Of a stretch of DNA of 64,000 bases, positions 10,247-20,522 are shown piece by piece. The DNA comes from Tridacna crocea (taxonomy: Eukaryota > Mollusca > Bivalvia > Cardiida > Cardiidae): assembly GCA_943736015.1 (NCBI GenBank), contig OX031056.1, forward strand, positions 68,103,277 to 68,167,276. Direction: 5' to 3'. The position numbers were made by a program, and so were the translations under genes. The notes under the pieces were generated by a model, which was not told the origin of the DNA, did no database searches, and saw only the letters and a program-made list of their open reading frames with translations. Position 1 is the stretch's first letter; every line of letters starts with the position of its first letter.

Positions 10247-10512
10247 CGAAGAAGTTTTTTGAAAACGTTGTGGAAAAGGGAAAAAAAATGGTGGCAATTA
10301 ATATGTTTGAAAGAGTAAAAAAACATTGTGGGAAAGGGAGAAAATGCTGGTAACCAGCATTTTCTCCCTTTCCCACACTGTTTTCTACTCTTTCAAACAT
10401 CATTTGCTCAATTTTAGCCATATTTTCTTTTTGCCGTCTTCAAACGCTTTGGATTTGGACTTGCCTATGACTCTGACTTTTGTAAAGAAATTATTGTTTA
10501 TAACATCTTAAC
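10247..10512 (+). mobile_element. family A element, compound
   Basis: A second left palindrome arm (AAAACGTTGTGGAAAAGGG) precedes an intact palindrome (GTGGGAAAGGGAGAAAATGC core) and a degenerate long arm ending 'TTTTGTAAAGAAATT'. This looks like one copy joined to part of another. Confidence 0.6.
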
Positions 10513-10690
10513 CATTTACCAATCAACTAAAGGTTAAAGAAGACTAAATTGAAAGCAACTGCAGGCGACAAAATAACAATGGCTAAAACATTTAATTCTA
10601 TTTTGGAAAGGATTGAAAATATCGTGCGAAAAATGCAAGTGGGCAAGATTTTCTCCATTTCACACAATATTTTTCTAATACTCTTTTAAG
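10509..10690 (-). mobile_element. degenerate family A element
   Basis: It starts TTAACCATTTACCAATCAAC, with long arm 'ATTGAAAGCAACTGCAGGCGACAAAATAAC', then a decayed palindrome ending 'CACACAATATTTTTCTAAT'. Confidence 0.6.
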
Positions 10691-10706
10691 GTGGTTTGTT
10701 TGTCTT

Positions 10707-10770
10707 TCATACATCTTAGGTCATACCACGGTGATCAGTTCACCAAACACCGGCTTTCTCACACCAGTAC
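10707..10770 (-). mobile_element. SINE-like fragment
   Basis: It shares 'TAGGTCATACCA' and 'CCGGCTTTCTCACACCAG' with the TSD-flanked insert at 336-429. Confidence 0.45.
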
Positions 10771-10804
10771 TGACAAAACTTTCTTTACAAGATACTGACT
10801 ACTT

Positions 10805-11163
10805 TTCAATTAATCAATCAATAAATCAGTCGGTCGGTCGGTCGGTCGGTCAGTCAGCCAACCAATCAACTATCAACCAATCAACCAATAAATAACTAAG
10901 TTAATCAATCAATCAATCGATCTATCAATCAATCATTCAATTGGTCGGTCGGTCAGTGCGTCGGTTAGTTAGTCATTTAGTCAGTAAGACGGTCGGTCGG
11001 CCTGTCAGTCAGTCGGTCGGTTGATCGGTCGGTTTGCCGAACGGTCTGTCGGTCGGTCGGTCTATCGATCGGTCGGTCAGTCAGTCGGTTAGCCATTAAC
11101 TCATTCAATAGGTCGGTCCGTCGATCGGTCGGTCAGTCGGTCAGTCGGTCAGTCGGTCAGTAA
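10805..11163. repeat. tetranucleotide satellite (AATC)n / (GGTC)n
   Basis: About 360 bp of interleaved AATC/CAAT and GGTC/AGTC steps, all on a 4-bp register. No open frame of note. Confidence 0.95.
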
Positions 11164-11477
11164 ATTAATAACAGATAGATCTCCATAAGATTAATAAGGC
11201 AAAGTGAAAATTCAACCTTTCAAAGAAGCATCCTTGAAGTCCGAACCTGTCTTTTCAAACGCCAATACCACAGATATAAGAACAGTAAAACATGTTAGAT
11301 ACAACATTGTTCACACGCGTAATGACATACTGTGGAAACCTTTTCACAACTCAAAATATCAATTACAGTGCATACTTCAGTGCAGTCTTTTTTTAAATAA
11401 ACTCATCTCCTCCTTTTGTAAAATCTGTGACAGTCGACTTTGAAACTCGCTTTGCCAAAAATAGGATCAATTTTGGT
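11164..11477. other. no recognised feature
   Basis: A 79-codon plus-strand ORF lies here without recognisable motifs; not called. Confidence 0.4.
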
Positions 11478-11593
11478 TTAACCCATTATCACAAAATCCC
11501 TACTTTTGACGACCCTGAGAAAGAAGCCTTTAGAAAACAATGTGGGAAAAGGAGAAAATGCTGGTAACCAGCATTTTCTCTTTTTCCCACAAT
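11478..11593 (+). mobile_element. family A left half, interrupted by minisatellite
   Basis: It starts TTAACCCATTATCACAAAATCCC, then 'GACGACCCTGAGAAAGAAGCC' in pieces, and a complete palindrome to 'TTTTCCCACAAT'. Past that the G/C-rich array starts, and no long arm is found beyond the array. Confidence 0.75.
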
Positions 11594-11993
11594 TCCTTGT
11601 CCTCGGGGGTCAATGGTCCGGGGGGAATTGTCCTCGGGGGGGCAATAGTCGGGGGCAAAAGTCGGGGGGAGGAGAATTCCCCCCCCACCCTCAGGACAAT
11701 CCTTCCGGACCATCGCCCCCGAGGACAATTAAACACCCCCCGGACCATTGCCCCCTGAGGACAATACCCCCGGACCATTGCCCCCTGAGGACAGTTCCCC
11801 CCGGACCATTGCCCCCCGGACTATCCCCTGTGGACAATTCCCACCGGGACTATTGCCACCCAAGGACAATTCCACAATTCCTTGTCCTCGGGGGAGGGGG
11901 GGCAATGGTCTGGGGGGAATTGTCCTCGGGGTTGCAATGGTCCGGGGGAGATTGTCCTCGAGGGGAAATGGTCCGGGGGGCAATTGTCCTAGA
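11594..11993. repeat. G/C-rich minisatellite with strand-switching blocks
   Basis: Units of about 30 bp built on 'GGTCCGGGGGGAATTGTCCTC' variants. G-runs lie on the plus strand at about 11600-11690 and again 11880-11990, with C-runs between, so the array contains inverted blocks. It sits where family A's long arm should be. All ORFs in it (up to 171 codons) are repeat translations rich in Pro/Gly. Confidence 0.85.
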
Positions 11994-12079
11994 CTCGTCT
12001 AAAGAGTTAAATGTGGTCTGATGGATGGCGAAAAATCCGCTTGCACGCTGGTCATGCAACAAATGTGTATATACCGCAA

Positions 12080-12268
12080 AGTTCCAGATAAAGGGAGTGA
12101 TTTGATTTCAAAATTGAAAATATTATTTATTGTCCACTTAACCCTGTGTGTTATGGGTACTCATTAGAATCGTCTCATCGAGACGATTCTGATGGGTACC
12201 CACAACATAGGATTTGGAAGACCAACAATGGATTTAGAGTACCATCACTCCCTCTTATCTGGAGCTCT
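12080..12268. repeat. family Q hairpin repeat, copy 1
   Basis: It contains the palindrome 'ATTAGAATCGTCTCATCGAGACGATTCTGAT' (split by its centre) flanked by 'GTGATTTGATTTCAAAATTG' and 'CAATGGATTTAGAGTACC'. The same order is found at 13266-13442. Confidence 0.7.
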
Positions 12269-12287
12269 GAATTACACCGGAAATTAC

Positions 12288-12540
12288 TTAACTTTATGCC
12301 CATCCCCAAAACGGCGCATTTTATGAGGCTTCAATTTTCAAAACGTCTGCAGATGACAAATTCTCAATTGATACAAAAATTCATACATGTACATTCTAGA
12401 ACTGACTAGGAAACTATTTAGAAAGAAAGAAGAAAATTCTGGTTTCCAGTATATTCTCCTTTTTCTCACAATGTTTTCAAAATCCATTTGTCTAAGGGTT
12501 GTCTAAGGTCGGGGTCTTTTTTTGTTCGATAAAGGGTTAA
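12288..12540 (-). mobile_element. degenerate family A element sharing a TTAA with its neighbour
   Basis: It starts TTAACTTTATGCCC, the palindrome core is decayed, and it ends 'TTCGATAAAGGGTTAA'. The terminal TTAA (12537-12540) is also the first TTAA of the next copy. Confidence 0.6.
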
Positions 12541-12760
12541 AACCCTTTCGTATACAATCCAGGGGAAAAAGACTTTTGAAAATATTGTGGGAAAAGGAGA
12601 AAATGCTGGTAACCAGCATTTTCTCCTTTTCCCACAATGTTTTCTATTCCATTATAGAACTCAAGTTCATCTGTACCTATTTTGAATTTTGTTGTCTGCA
12701 TATATTATGTCAAATTCGGAAAGGTCTAAATTTAGTGTTTGGGAAATTGATAAAATTAGA
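12537..12760 (+). mobile_element. family A hairpin MITE
   Basis: It starts TTAAAACCCTTTCG. The intact palindrome runs from 'AATATTGTGGGAAAAGG' to its complement, and the long arm 'TTTTGTTGTCTGCATA' decays towards 'TGTTTGGGAAATTGATAAAATT'. Confidence 0.7.
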
Positions 12761-12821
12761 CATTCCGGTCATAATTTTGTAAGAGCAATCCTAAAAGCTT
12801 TTTTTTTTTCCTTTGTACTCC

Positions 12822-13033
12822 TTAACTCTTCACCAAACGACAAAATTTAAAACCTGTCCAAATTGAAAGCATTTGCAGACGACAAAATAAAAGTGACGGA
12901 AAATCTGAAATTTGTATTCTGAAGGGTAGAAAAACATTGTGGGAAAAGGAGAAAATGCTGGTTACCAGCATTTTCTCCTTTTCCCACAATGTTTTCAAAA
13001 GGCTTGTTCTTCAGGGTCGTGGTGAAGGGTTAA
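12822..13033 (-). mobile_element. family A hairpin MITE
   Basis: TTAACTCTTCACCAAACGAC at the left, an intact palindrome, and 'TCGTGGTGAAGGGTTAA' at the right. One of the better preserved copies, with both TTAA ends. Confidence 0.85.
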
Positions 13034-13266
13034 ACTTTAACCAGACGAGAAAAGTATAGTCTTGTCCAATTCGAAAGCATTTCCAGACGACACATCAAAT
13101 ATGCTCAAACGATTGGATTTGTTTTTAAAAGGGTGGAAAACATTGTGGATAGTAGAGAAAAAAGGCTGGCTGTCAGTGTTTTCTCTTTTCCCACAATGTT
13201 TTCGAAAGTCCCTTTTTCATGAGGGTCTTTAGCACCCGGGATTTTGTGGCAAAGGGGAGAGAGTTG
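13030..13266 (-). mobile_element. family A hairpin MITE, tandem to the previous copy
   Basis: It begins at or next to the preceding copy's terminal TTAA ('TTAAACTTTAACCAGACGAG'). The palindrome has a changed core (GGCTGGCTGTCAGTG) and the right end reads 'GGCAAAGGGGAGAGAGTT'. Confidence 0.65.
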
Positions 13267-13442
13267 CAGATAAAGGTGTGATTTTGATTTCAAAATTGAA
13301 AATATTAATTATTCTCCACTACACCCTACATTATAGGTACTCATTAGAATCGTCTCATCGAGACGATTCTAATGAGTACCCACAACATATAATTTGAAAG
13401 AGAAATAATGGATTTAGAATACCATCACTTATCTAGAGCTGT
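13266..13442. repeat. family Q hairpin repeat, copy 2
   Basis: 'TACTCATTAGAATCGTCTC' meets its complement at 'ATCGAGACG', with flanks 'GATTTTGATTTCAAAATTG' and 'AATGGATTTAGAATACC' as at 12080-12268. Confidence 0.7.
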
Positions 13443-13453
13443 AAGATTTTAAT

Positions 13454-13682
13454 TTAACTCTTTACCACACAATCCTGACTTTTGACGACCCTGAGATAAG
13501 AGCCTTTTGAAAACATTGTAGGAAATGGAGAAAATGCTGGTAATCAGCATTTTCTCCTTTTCTCACAATGTTTTCTACCCTGCTGGAAACCAATTTCAAA
13601 TTTTGAGCTACGTTTATTTTGTTGTCTGCAAGTACTTTCAGTTCGGACCAGTCTAAAATTTTGTCGTTTGGAAAAGATTTAA
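13454..13682 (+). mobile_element. family A hairpin MITE
   Basis: TTAACTCTTTACCACACAAT to 'TTGTCGTTTGGAAAAGATTTAA', with all family segments in order and a nearly perfect palindrome. Confidence 0.85.
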
Positions 13683-13908
13683 GGGTTAGATCTAACGCCT
13701 AAATAAATCATACCAAAATTTACAGTTTAAAGTAAAAACACACAAATATACTTTTTTGCCCGTCTGAGTCTCTGTTTACCACCAGTTAACTTGTAAACCA
13801 GTTTCATTAACCTCTGCCCTTTAGTGGCATCTCGAATAAAGATTCGTATTTGGAAAGGGACAAATCAGCCTGACTGAGTAGGTCTTAGTCGATACTGTCA
13901 CAGTTTAA

Positions 13909-14135
13909 TTAACCTTTTCCCAAACAAGCCCTTGTTTTTACGTGTCTACAGTACAAGTCTTTTGAAAACACTGTGGGAAAAGGAGAAATTGCTCGTAACG
14001 AGCAATTTCTCCTTTTCCCACAGTGTTTTCTACCCATCTGGAGAACTTTCTGCCATTTTTATCGAATTTGAAATTGTCGTCTGCAAACTCTTTGAGTTTT
14101 GAAGAGTCTAAAATGTGTCGTTTGGGAAAGAGTTT
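13909..14135 (+). mobile_element. family A MITE, variant palindrome core
   Basis: Same termini and arms, but the palindrome centre is 'ATTGCTCGTAACGAGCAAT' instead of 'AATGCTGGTAACCAGCATT': both arms have changed together, so base pairing is kept. The same core appears at 16779 and 41120. Confidence 0.8.
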
Positions 14136-14218
14136 AGCCTTCTTTTCACAGAGCAATGCTCAGTTTTTGAAGCTCGAAATATCGGTGGATGACATTTAAC
14201 TTAAATGTCTTCCCTTAC

Positions 14219-14430
14219 TTAAACCTTCACCAGGCAGTCTCGATCTTTAAAGATCCTATAGGGAATAACGCTTTAGAAAAAAAATGTGGAAAAAGAGGAA
14301 ACCTTGGTAACCCTAATTTTCTCTACATGTACTGAAACGGCAACTATCAGTTTTGCCGCCTTTTAAGTTGTTGTCTTCAAATGCCGTCAGAATAAAATAA
14401 TCTACAGTTTTTCTGTTCTTGTAAAGGATC
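14219..14430 (+). mobile_element. degenerate family A element
   Basis: 'TTAAACCTTCACCAGGCAG', 'GATCCTATAGGGAATAACGC' and a decayed palindrome, then 'GTTGTCTTCAAATGCCG' and 'CTTGTAAAGG'. Confidence 0.5.
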
Positions 14431-14514
14431 CACCGTCTGGCTTCTGTATGGCTTCTGTCTTATTTAGTTAGCTGTATTTCGAATAAATAATAGCTTTTTC
14501 CGTGCGATCATAAT

Positions 14515-14643
14515 TAACTCAAAATTTACGTTTTTAGATAATTGTACAGCAGAGAATGTTGAAAACAACTTTGCAAGTGAATACATTCTGGTAAAAGGAA
14601 ATTTTGATCGTTATTAGCATTTTTTTCCTTTTGTTGAAATGTT
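14515..14643. mobile_element. very decayed family A-like palindrome
   Basis: 'TTGAAAACAAC…CATTCTGGTAAAAGG…CCTTTTGTTGAAATG' preserves only the outline. The following intact copy shares its boundary. Confidence 0.35.
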
Positions 14644-14865
14644 TTAACTCATTACCATACGACAATATCTTAGGCTTGTCCAAATGGAAAGCATTTGCAG
14701 ATGGCACAATAAAAGTGACTGAAAATTTGAAATTTGTTTTGTAAAGGGTAGAAAACATTTTGGGAAAAGGAGAAAATGCTGGTTACCAGCATTTTCTCCT
14801 TTTCCCACCATGTTTTCTAAAGGCTTCTTTCTCAGATTCGTCATAAGTAAGGGGAGTCGTTTGAG
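14644..14865 (-). mobile_element. family A hairpin MITE
   Basis: TTAACTCATTACCATACGAC, an intact long arm and palindrome, 'TCAGATTCGTCATAAGTAAG'. The right terminus is decayed to 'GTCGTTTGAGG'. Confidence 0.75.
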
Positions 14866-14927
14866 GTCTCATCAACACCAGAAACTCATTGTGGTAGACC
14901 CGTCCCGCCATTTTCTATGATAAGACA

Positions 14928-15130
14928 GTGCACCATAATACGCTTGCTTTCAAACTTTTACATGGAACTACTTTTGACCACAATGATCCGAATGAACTTT
15001 GCGGTGGAACGACACCTTGTAGGGCGGAAGTTCTATCGGTGTTCAGGGATAATGTTACTGTTGAAAATGTTCCTTTTAGAGGAGCCCGGAAATCATTTTT
15101 TGAACTGCTACCGGTGTGTGTGTTTTTTTC
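14928..15130. repeat. possible diverged family D segment
   Basis: 'GGAACTACTTTTGACCACAATGATCC' resembles the minus strand of the family D copies at 30170 and 31596 ('ACTACTTTTGAC…GA.CCGGAAGCA'), at perhaps 60-65% by eye. A 121-codon plus ORF and a 100-codon minus ORF overlap here; neither shows a known domain. Confidence 0.3.
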
Positions 15131-15303
15131 AACCAATAGAATCCTAGATTTGCTGACCCTAAAGGAGACGGCTTGTGAAACGGAAAAAGATAAAATATTG
15201 GCTGCTACCATCTTCACATTGTGTTATACCGTCAATTTTAAAACCTTGCTGAAATTATGTCAACAACGGCGTAAAACACCGTTTAAGCAATAAAAAAAAA
15301 TCT

Positions 15304-15533
15304 TTAACCCTATACCAAATAATCCCCGGCTTTTACGACCCTTAGGTAGAAGCCTTTGGAAAACATTGAGGGAAAAGGAGACAATGCTGGTGTCCAGCAT
15401 TGTCTTCTTTTTCCCACAATGTTTTCTGCCCTGCTGAAAACAAATTTCATTACTTGAGTTACGTTTATTTCGTCGTGTGCAGTTGCTTTCACTTTGGACC
15501 AGTCTAAAATTTTGTTGTTTGGGAAAGGGTTAT
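15304..15533 (+). mobile_element. family A hairpin MITE
   Basis: TTAACCCTATACCAAATAATCC to 'GTTTGGGAAAGGGTTATA'. The palindrome core is altered to 'CAATGCTGGTGTCCAGCATTG', again changed symmetrically. Confidence 0.8.
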
Positions 15534-15599
15534 ATTTAGTCAACAATGTACATCTGGGTGCTATTGCGCAACTCACAGCGCATTTATGACAATGTAGGT

Positions 15600-15645
15600 C
15601 AAGAAAAGACGGTTTAAAACCTGCAGTCTGGTCTTGAATCTCTAA
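15600..15645. repeat. family B half hairpin
   Basis: 'CCTGCAGTCTGGTCTTGAATCTC' is a right arm only. Confidence 0.4.
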
Positions 15646-15779
15646 AATACCGATAACGACATTTCTCTACTATAGGAATTTTAAAGTCGCTAGATTTAGA
15701 TCTTTGCAATTGTGAAGTATTTACAGGAGAATACGTATGTGAGCAGACAGACATGATGTTTGCGCCAACAAGGAGTTAT

Positions 15780-15925
15780 CACCCTTCCAAAAATCAAGAT
15801 TCTGGACTGGTGAAAAAAATCCAAAGCATTACAAGATAGAAAATTTCAAATTCCATATTTTGATTGAGGGCAGAAAATGCTCCAAATTCGGATCGATTGA
15901 AAGTTTTGTCGTCTGGTAAATCGTA
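15780..15925. mobile_element. family A remnant
   Basis: 'GAAAATTTCAAATTCC' and 'GATTGAAAGTTTTGTCGTCTGG' survive; the palindrome is gone. Confidence 0.35.
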
Positions 15926-16237
15926 AGAATGTTTGACCGACATATTTAACCCGTTCTTGTGCGTGTATGGGAATCAAAGTATTGACATTCATAGCTGACA
16001 TTCTAGGCCATGTTCGTGTTTTATCTCGATGTTAAAGTCTCAGTAAAGTTCAAATGTGAAAAGGACTGTTTGTAAAATATTAAAGACAATTTCATTTTTA
16101 CGATGTGAAAATATGGCGATTTTTATGAATTTACCAATAAGTAAAGGTGCAGTTCGTAAAAATTCCAGTCAGTGGAAAAAAAAAAAGAATTTTGAAACTA
16201 GAACAGATCCTACCATGCTAAATTACCTGTTTGGTCC

Positions 16238-16371
16238 CACGTTGTGAGATATGAGGCGCAATGAATAAACCATTCGGGATATCGCCCTCGTGGATTATTT
16301 ATTGAGCCTCATAACTCACAACTGTGGTTTATTGAACGATAAACCATGATAGAAAGAAAATTATTTCTTAA
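16238..16371 (+). repeat. family I palindromic half
   Basis: 'CGTTGTGAGATATGAGGCGC' to 'CGATATCGCCCTCGTGG' and the complementary arm ending 'GAAAATTATTTCTTAA'. It lacks the TGACGTCA-containing half present in full copies. Confidence 0.7.
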
Positions 16372-16613
16372 TCCTTTTATTTAAAAGTTTTGTGGCTCAG
16401 AAGAGAAACTCATCGTCGTGGGCATATATATATTTGAGCACAATGTTCCCAAAATGTCATGGAGTACTAGTTGAATAACGGTTGACAGTAACAAATAACA
16501 TATGGCCCACGTTTCAAAGATGTAATTGAATTTAATTCGTCGAGTTATAGACAATTAATAGAATAAGAAATTGTTTTAAACCCCTGAACTGCTAAGCGCG
16601 ACTTACTGACATT

Positions 16614-16690
16614 TTGCGGACAGTGCAGATCAAGATCAGACTACACAGAACGTGCAGTCTGATCTTGGATCTACACTGTCCGATAAGGGC
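16614..16690. repeat. family B hairpin
   Basis: 'TGCGGACAGTGCAGATCAAG' pairs with 'CTTGGATCTACACTGTCCG'. Opposite orientation to the copy at 24927. Confidence 0.75.
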
Positions 16691-16778
16691 TTGTTTACCC
16701 CCCCCCCCCCCCAAAAAAAAAATAAACTTTAAAAAAAAATGGGGTTTTATTATCCGATTAAAAGTTTCACTAACTTAT

Positions 16779-17022
16779 TTAACCCTTTACCCCATAAGGC
16801 ATTTCTATGGTATCTCTAATTGACCCCAAATAACAGCAAGGGTGAAATTGTTTCTTATGTGTATATGACACCTTTTGATAGCATAGAAAACATTGTGGCA
16901 AAAGGTGAAATTGCTCGTCCCGAGCAATTTCACCTTTTACCACAATGTTTTCCAAAGGCTCCTACAAGCAATGCGTGGAAATGAGTATCTATTGATTAAC
17001 TGGTTAACAGGATAAGGGTTAA
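16779..17022. mobile_element. family A subfamily 2 MITE
   Basis: TTAACCCTTTACCCCATAAGGC, 'TTTCTATGGTATCTCTAATTG', and the variant palindrome 'AAAGGTGAAATTGCTCG' with its complement, ending 'ATAAGGGTTAA'. Its sister is 41120-41333. The arms differ from the main family but the termini and the 'GAAAACATTGTGG' segment are shared. Confidence 0.8.
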
Positions 17023-17134
17023 AAAACATATTAGAGCCTCGTTCTGACAATAGAGGCATTGATGGATCTCCGTGCTGTATTACATACAGCAAGATAACAT
17101 ATTATCATGGATCAATAAAAAATCCTCTTTCGAT

Positions 17135-17175
17135 CTTTACAATCTGATCTTGATCTATACCATTTATAAAATACT
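17135..17175. repeat. family B half hairpin
   Basis: 'ACAATCTGATCTTGATCTATACC' is a right arm only. Confidence 0.4.
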
Positions 17176-17442
17176 TAGTTTCACTTTTGGTGCTCAAAGG
17201 ATTTAGACTGATTCAAATGCGAGGATATATGTATATTCCGTATGTCAACATATGAATGTATATGTTAGTATACATTATTAGTAGTAAGATCAGGTGCCAC
17301 GGGGCTTGAAACCCGAAGGCGAGGTGGCGACTTCATGTGACACAGCCGTGAACAAGTTTCCAAGTCCCCTGACACCTGACCATACAGCGAATTATTATTC
17401 TGCAAAGTTTTACCCTTTCAAAGCGAAATTTTCCTGTTTTAT

Positions 17443-17447
17443 ATTCT
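17443..17447. repeat. target-site duplication, left (ATTCT)
   Basis: ATTCT directly before CACACTG; repeated directly after CAGTGTG at 21353-21357. Confidence 0.65.
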
Positions 17448-17529
17448 CACACTGAAGAGACCTTACGAACTTGCTCCTGGTCAACGTTACTGTCCCTGTC
17501 AATTTTACGTACCCGTTCGAGTAAAAAAC

Positions 17530-17556
17530 ATGGCTGCGCCCACAAGATTACACAAG
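17530..17556 (+). other. exon-like start in the left end of family N
   Basis: 'AACATGGCTGCGCCCACAAG...AAG' encodes 'MAAPTRLHK', with A at -3 and G at +4 of the ATG, followed at once by GTAAGC. The frame is open upstream too ('YELAPGQRYCPCQFYVPVRV'). The identical inverted copy is 21244-21270. Confidence 0.4.
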
Positions 17557-18193
17557 GTAAGCACAAAAACATATTTTTTTCAACATGTTAGTGAATACAT
17601 ATGCAGTTGCAGGTTGTCGCACGGAATGTCTGGGATGTCAGTGCACGTTAATCTCTAGTTCTTTTGGTGGTTAATCGTTTGTTGAAGACGTTTAATCCAA
17701 CAGAGTTTCGCCGGAGACTACGATTTCTGAAAAAAAAAACACTACTTGGAGTCTCCAAAAACCCTTGTAAAACATATACACTCAATATTCTGAAGTGTGT
17801 GCCATGTCAGATGACCAATACAGTGATTGTCCTCAGCACTATAAACCGATAAAAAATCAAATTGCAGTTATTCAGGGATATTTTGCCATTTTTACATTAC
17901 AACGTAAGATGCTCCTACAGTCAATACAACGATTCAGTTTCTGAGCTGAAAATACGGTAAGCTTATGGGTTTGTGTTACAGTGAACAATTTTGTTATTAA
18001 GTTGGTCAAGATTCTATATTAATCATCGTAGTCTAGTTAAATAAATACTTGAATGGAAGTACAATTCTACAACACATTGAACTCTTCTTTCTATCAATAG
18101 GCCTAATGTTACCGGGCATGTTCAGGCGATCTCAGGTTCTCTTTTTCTATCCCCAATTTTATTAAGCTGGCAGAATCAGACACCCATCGTGAA

Positions 18194-18212
18194 AAGAGAG
18201 AGAGAGAGAGAG
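18194..18212. repeat. (GA)n microsatellite
   Basis: A short run of GA dinucleotides. Confidence 0.9.
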
Positions 18213-18261
18213 GTATCATTAGGTAGACTGGTCCTTGAACATACAGAAAATTGATCTAAAG

Positions 18262-18325
18262 CGAAAAGTCTTGGTCCACTTCCTCCTGCACAAGCTGACC
18301 TGGACAGATTCTTTCCGCAGAATCA
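18262..18325. repeat. degenerate family C2 hairpin
   Basis: 'GCGAAAAGTCTTGGTCCAC...CTGCACAAGCTGACCTGG' keeps the C2 order with heavy decay. Confidence 0.4.
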
Positions 18326-18974
18326 TTAAGCCCCCTTTCCATAGAGTATCGCTGATCAATATTCAAAGCATAGTATTAGATATTATAGTTACTTTTAGGT
18401 GTGCCGCTTACAAGGCATACGAATGGTTGGTCGTTGATGATCATTATTATTAAATCATATTCACAAAAACGAGTCTCTTGATGACGATATTGAAGATGGT
18501 ATTTATAATAGTTATGGATCTTCTGCAAGATTGTTATGATAGATATCCTTTGCATGATACTGTCTGTCATCAAGCTCTTCATCTATATCACAGGAATTTG
18601 ACATTCTATAACCAAAATAAATGATCAAATATGAAAAAAATATCTCCCCTATATAATGTAAACACAAGGACTGCAACGTCTCGATTGTCTCATTCAAAAT
18701 CCTAGAAATGCGCCCAACTGTCTCATAGGAATATGGAAGTTGCGCCTATATTTTTTGCAAATCTTTCTAAAACTAAAACAAAAGAAAAGTGAAGTTAGGT
18801 ATTCTCGTATTTTGTGAATATTATTATTGATTGTATGCGTTAGAATCTAATTTTAACATCGGTATTCGGGAATGTTACTCGATAATACATTGATAAAATG
18901 CGACTTTATATCCGAGATATTGTGATTGAATCATCGGGACAGAGCCATAAATTAAACTGCTCATTGCAGGAAGT

Positions 18975-19125
18975 CCTTGTATCTATCACTTAGTGGTGGG
19001 CAGATGATCGACTATAGTCGAAAGTCATTTGGTTTTGGCTTCCGATTCCGATAATCGATTGAGAAGACCCGGAATCGATTGTAGTCGATTCTTGAACTCG
19101 CTTGGTGCCTAAACTTGAATTCTTG
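18975..19125. mobile_element. possible hAT-like terminal fragment
   Basis: 'TAGTGGTGGGCAGATGATCG' followed by alternating 'AATCGATT' and 'AGTCGA' steps resembles the ends of some hAT-type MITEs from memory. No second end was found. Confidence 0.25.
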
Positions 19126-20062
19126 GTTTTGTGACTATCATTAATCACAATCCTCGATTGAACAGTAGATAACAAACATCAAAATTGGCCGGAAAAATGA
19201 GAAAGAAATTTTTGTCCATGGATTATTTGACAAAACTTGACAACTCGGCACGCTTCTCATTTGATCCCTGAGTCCGGGGTTTGAGACTTGGAAATTTGAA
19301 ATGATCTGTCTTTGACAGTGGAAAATATCTGACGCATGAAATTATCGTCCAGAGCTTCATAAAATCTAGCTTGCGTTCATCCGTCAGAAAATTGGGCTAA
19401 ACACGATCAGTATAAAATGCGAAGGACACGCGGATGATAATGAGGCTGTCGAGTCATTTATGACAGAGTAACAAAGGTGTTATTCCTCTTATCTAGTGTA
19501 AAGTGACAGATTTTTTCATTTATTGCTATTTAAACTGACTGGATGATGTCAAATCAAGTAGCAATACTTCTCCAAAAATTAATTGTCACGAAAAAAAAGA
19601 TCGCCAAAAAAGCGTGAAAACACATGACAATACAATGAGCAGCTTGGCCTCGTCCGACCAGGGAAACTTCAAACTATCTTCTCATCAATAATAATGAATT
19701 TATAGTGAATTTATACAAATCTCTGAATAAAGCAACAAGTGAATGCTAAATTCCGTTCATGAGTGAAAAAAATATTGTTTTATGAAATGAAAATATAGAT
19801 CTATAGCACACAGGTTTGGGGGGGTTGAAGTCGTCGTCTGCAAATGCTTTAAATATGTCTGATTGTTTTTTTGTATATGGAAAAATGAGCAGTATTGATT
19901 ATTCATGTGCTAAAACAATAAAACAGAATAAAGTGCTTTACTTGAAATCTTTATAACGTCTCATCTGAAGATTTAAATGTCTCATCACTTTTGAAAATGT
20001 CCCATTGGTTTTCAAAGACAGGAGCCATTGTCTCATTGAAATAAATTCTTTACCGATCACTG

Positions 20063-20522
20063 TTAGCGTAGCGATAGAAAACACAAAAATGTACCTGCGA
20101 CATCCGGCGATTCCTCAGTAGACACCTTTTAACCGGAAATATCCGTCATATATTACATTTTTTTTTTGACAATTTCTATCCATCGAGGAGGCCATTCGCT
20201 GACGTCACAGGATTCCCAAGAAAGGCCAGGAAGTGTATTTTCGGATTATGTATTAGAGTCAAATATCTTTTCTTTAAAAGATAATACGGTCAAATACTTT
20301 TGTTAGTTACTTCTATTAAGTATCATGTGATGTCCATAAATATATCTTAAAAACGAAAAAAAATAACAGTAATACGTAATCCGAAAATACGTTTCCTGGC
20401 TCTTCCCGTGACGTCAGCGAATGGCCTCCTCGATAAATAGAAATTGTCTCCGGTTAGAAGGTGTCTACTGAGGAATCGCCGAATGTCGCAGGTACATTTT
20501 TGTGTTGTCTATCACTAGGCTA
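20063..20522. mobile_element. family M: 460-bp inverted-repeat MITE nested in family N
   Basis: The ends pair over roughly 70 bp ('GTACCTGCGACATCCGGCGATTCC' on the left against 'GGAATCGCCGAATGTCGCAGGTAC' on the right). Further inner blocks also pair ('ATCGAGGAGGCCATTCGCTGACGTCA'). The centre is unpaired AT-rich DNA. Target duplication not clear. Confidence 0.75.

Noticed and set aside
11489-12062. 171-codon and overlapping Pro/Gly-rich ORFs
   Set aside because: Minisatellite translations; open in most frames on both strands.
14928-15293. 121-codon plus ORF and 100-codon minus ORF
   Set aside because: They overlap each other, show no domain, and may lie in a diverged family D repeat.
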